Assembly (NCBI GenBank): GCA_934358405.1
Contig: CAKRKL010000131.1
Span: forward strand, 1-5,339
DNA: 5,339 nt
Direction: 5' to 3'
Source: an uncultured Blautia sp.
GTDB taxonomy: Bacteria > Bacillota > Clostridia > Lachnospirales > Lachnospiraceae
The position numbers and the translations under genes were made by a program. Below, piece by piece: positions 4,564 to 5,339 of the stretch (position 1 is its first letter; each line of letters starts with the position of its first letter). A model generated the notes under the pieces. The model did not search any database and was not told where the DNA came from. It worked only from the letters and a program-made list of their open reading frames with translations.

Positions 4564-5226
4564 ATGGGTTTATTTTCGAAAAAAGCTGATAAAAAGATGG
4601 CTGCGTATCAAAAGGAGCTGATTGAAACTCACTATCAGGAAGTTGATAATATGTATCGCCAGATACGTGGTTGGCGTCATGATTATCGCAATCATATTCA
4701 AGCCATGAAGGCTTATGCAGCCGCAGGAGACCTGGACGCAATCAGGCATTATCTTGATCTTCTTGACAGGGATCTTGCCACAGTAGATACTGTTGTAAAA
4801 ACCGGGAACCCTATGACTGATGCCATTTTAAATTCTAAAATATCCCTGGCAAAATCCAAAGATATTCAGGTAATTGCAGATGCTGATATTCCTGTTAAGT
4901 TAAATTCCTCTGAGATTGATCTTTGCTGTATTATCGGAAATTTATTTGACAATGCTATTGAAGCCAGTCTGCAGCTCCCCAAAGAAAAACGGCTGATCCG
5001 CATTTATATGGACATGAAAAACACTCAGTTATACATTTCTTTTACAAATTTCACTGCCGGAAAAAAACTAAAAAAGCAGGGAAATCTTTTTAAAAGTACA
5101 AAGGGTGAAGGTCATGGTTTGGGACTGATCCGTATTGATGATATCGTAAAGCGTTCCGATGGATATATCAGCCGAAACAGTGAAGATGGTGCCTTTACCA
5201 CTGAGATTTTGCTACCCCAATTATAA
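4564..5226 (+). CDS. Soluble GHKL-type sensor histidine kinase (AgrC/VirS class)
   Basis: This 220-residue kinase is the likely phosphodonor of the LytTR regulator just upstream. After a short coiled-coil-like N-terminus it has the H-box WRHDYRNHIQ with phospho-acceptor H39. The second dimerisation helix follows (KTGNPMTDAILNSKISLA, about 80-97). The GHKL ATPase domain has an N-box NLFDNAIEA (N126, N130) and a G-box GHGLGL (183-188), with the usual HPK10 replacement of the DxGxG motif. The ATG at 4564 has GGGAGG six bases upstream. AgrC-class kinases normally carry five to seven membrane helices before the H-box; here only about 38 hydrophilic residues precede it, so the protein should be cytosolic. 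Clean spacing and ribosome site argue that this is its native form and not a truncation. It may sense an internal cue or dock on a separate membrane sensor; the signal is unknown. Confidence 0.92.
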   Translation: MGLFSKKADKKMAAYQKELIETHYQEVDNMYRQIRGWRHDYRNHIQAMKAYAAAGDLDAIRHYLDLLDRDLATVDTVVKTGNPMTDAILNSKISLAKSKDIQVIADADIPVKLNSSEIDLCCIIGNLFDNAIEASLQLPKEKRLIRIYMDMKNTQLYISFTNFTAGKKLKKQGNLFKSTKGEGHGLGLIRIDDIVKRSDGYISRNSEDGAFTTEILLPQL

Positions 5227-5255
5227 TTCATCCCTCAAAACATGCAATTCATCCC
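5225..5255 (+). repeat. Short direct repeat at the end of the kinase gene
   Basis: AATTCATCCC occurs at 5225-5234, starting in the kinase stop codon, and again at 5246-5255, giving a 21-base period. The second copy runs into the left arm of the terminator. It may be a small duplication or chance. The two-turn spacing resembles LytTR binding sites, but the sequence does not match the known LytTR half-site. Confidence 0.5.
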
Positions 5256-5279
5256 CGGTTTGATCCGGGGATATTTTTT
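5251..5279 (+). terminator. Intrinsic terminator of the two-component operon
   Basis: A perfect 8-bp GC-rich stem ATCCCCGG/CCGGGGAT (5251-5258, 5265-5272) with a six-base loop is followed by A and six T residues (5274-5279). It lies 24 bases after the kinase stop and closes the operon, so no further gene belongs to this transcript unless there is read-through. Confidence 0.92.
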
Positions 5280-5299
5280 CTGGTAAAATCCGTATCAAA

Positions 5300-5323
5300 G
5301 GGGGCAAAAAACCTTTTGCCCCC
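5300..5323. terminator. Second perfect stem-loop, possible terminator of a convergent gene
   Basis: GGGGGCAAAA (5300-5309) and TTTTGCCCCC (5314-5323) form a perfect 10-bp stem with an AACC loop. On the plus strand no T-run follows. On the minus strand the stem is followed only by C or TTT-rich sequence (CTTTG), a weak terminator tail. It may end a minus-strand gene beyond the right edge or back up the preceding terminator. Confidence 0.5.
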
Positions 5324-5339
5324 AACATCTTTTGATTCC

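Overview
The window looks like chromosomal DNA from a low-to-moderate GC Gram-positive anaerobe, most likely a Lachnospiraceae-type clostridium (Blautia/Dorea/Roseburia neighbourhood). Reasons: strong AGGAGG-type ribosome sites, several TTG start codons, sigma-A promoters close to consensus, a BirA-regulated bioY, a LytTR regulator paired with a GHKL kinase, and a YRRFIAYVYEY-type proline-rich protein of a kind I associate with that family. The genus is inferred from style and gene content, not from a search.

Left part, minus strand (reading right to left from 2345 to 101): a TTG-started protein of unknown function with a proline-rich tandem-repeat linker (1278-2345); tadA, the tRNA adenosine deaminase (621-1130), with its own perfect-consensus promoter at 1201-1229; and a GatB/YqeY-domain protein (101-538). 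Divergent from these, at 2498-2571 on the plus strand, is a single tRNA-Pro(CGG) gene. It has a perfect-consensus promoter preceded by phased T-tracts, and an intrinsic terminator. Three of these four units (tadA, YqeY, tRNA-Pro) have tRNA-related roles.

Middle part, minus strand: bioY, the substrate-binding membrane component of the biotin ECF transporter (3091-3648), overlaps a cysteine-rich DUF1284 gene (2676-3107). The last codons of the DUF1284 gene lie in an 11-bp perfect palindrome. The 195-bp gap between bioY and the next gene carries two divergent promoters. A biotin-repressor (BirA) operator covers the -35 box of the bioY promoter, and a hairpin lies in the bioY leader. This cassette should switch on when biotin is scarce.

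Right part, plus strand: a two-gene signalling operon of a LytTR response regulator (TTG start, 3844-4548) and a short GHKL histidine kinase with no membrane segment (4564-5226), closed by a strong intrinsic terminator (5251-5279). A second perfect stem-loop (5300-5323) lies near the right edge and may end a convergent gene outside the window.

I see no CRISPR array, insertion sequence, prophage gene or obviously novel defence system. The items most worth a second look are the biotin-controlled bioY-DUF1284 pair, the palindrome fused to the DUF1284 gene end, the repeat-bearing proline-rich protein, and the membrane-less sensor kinase.
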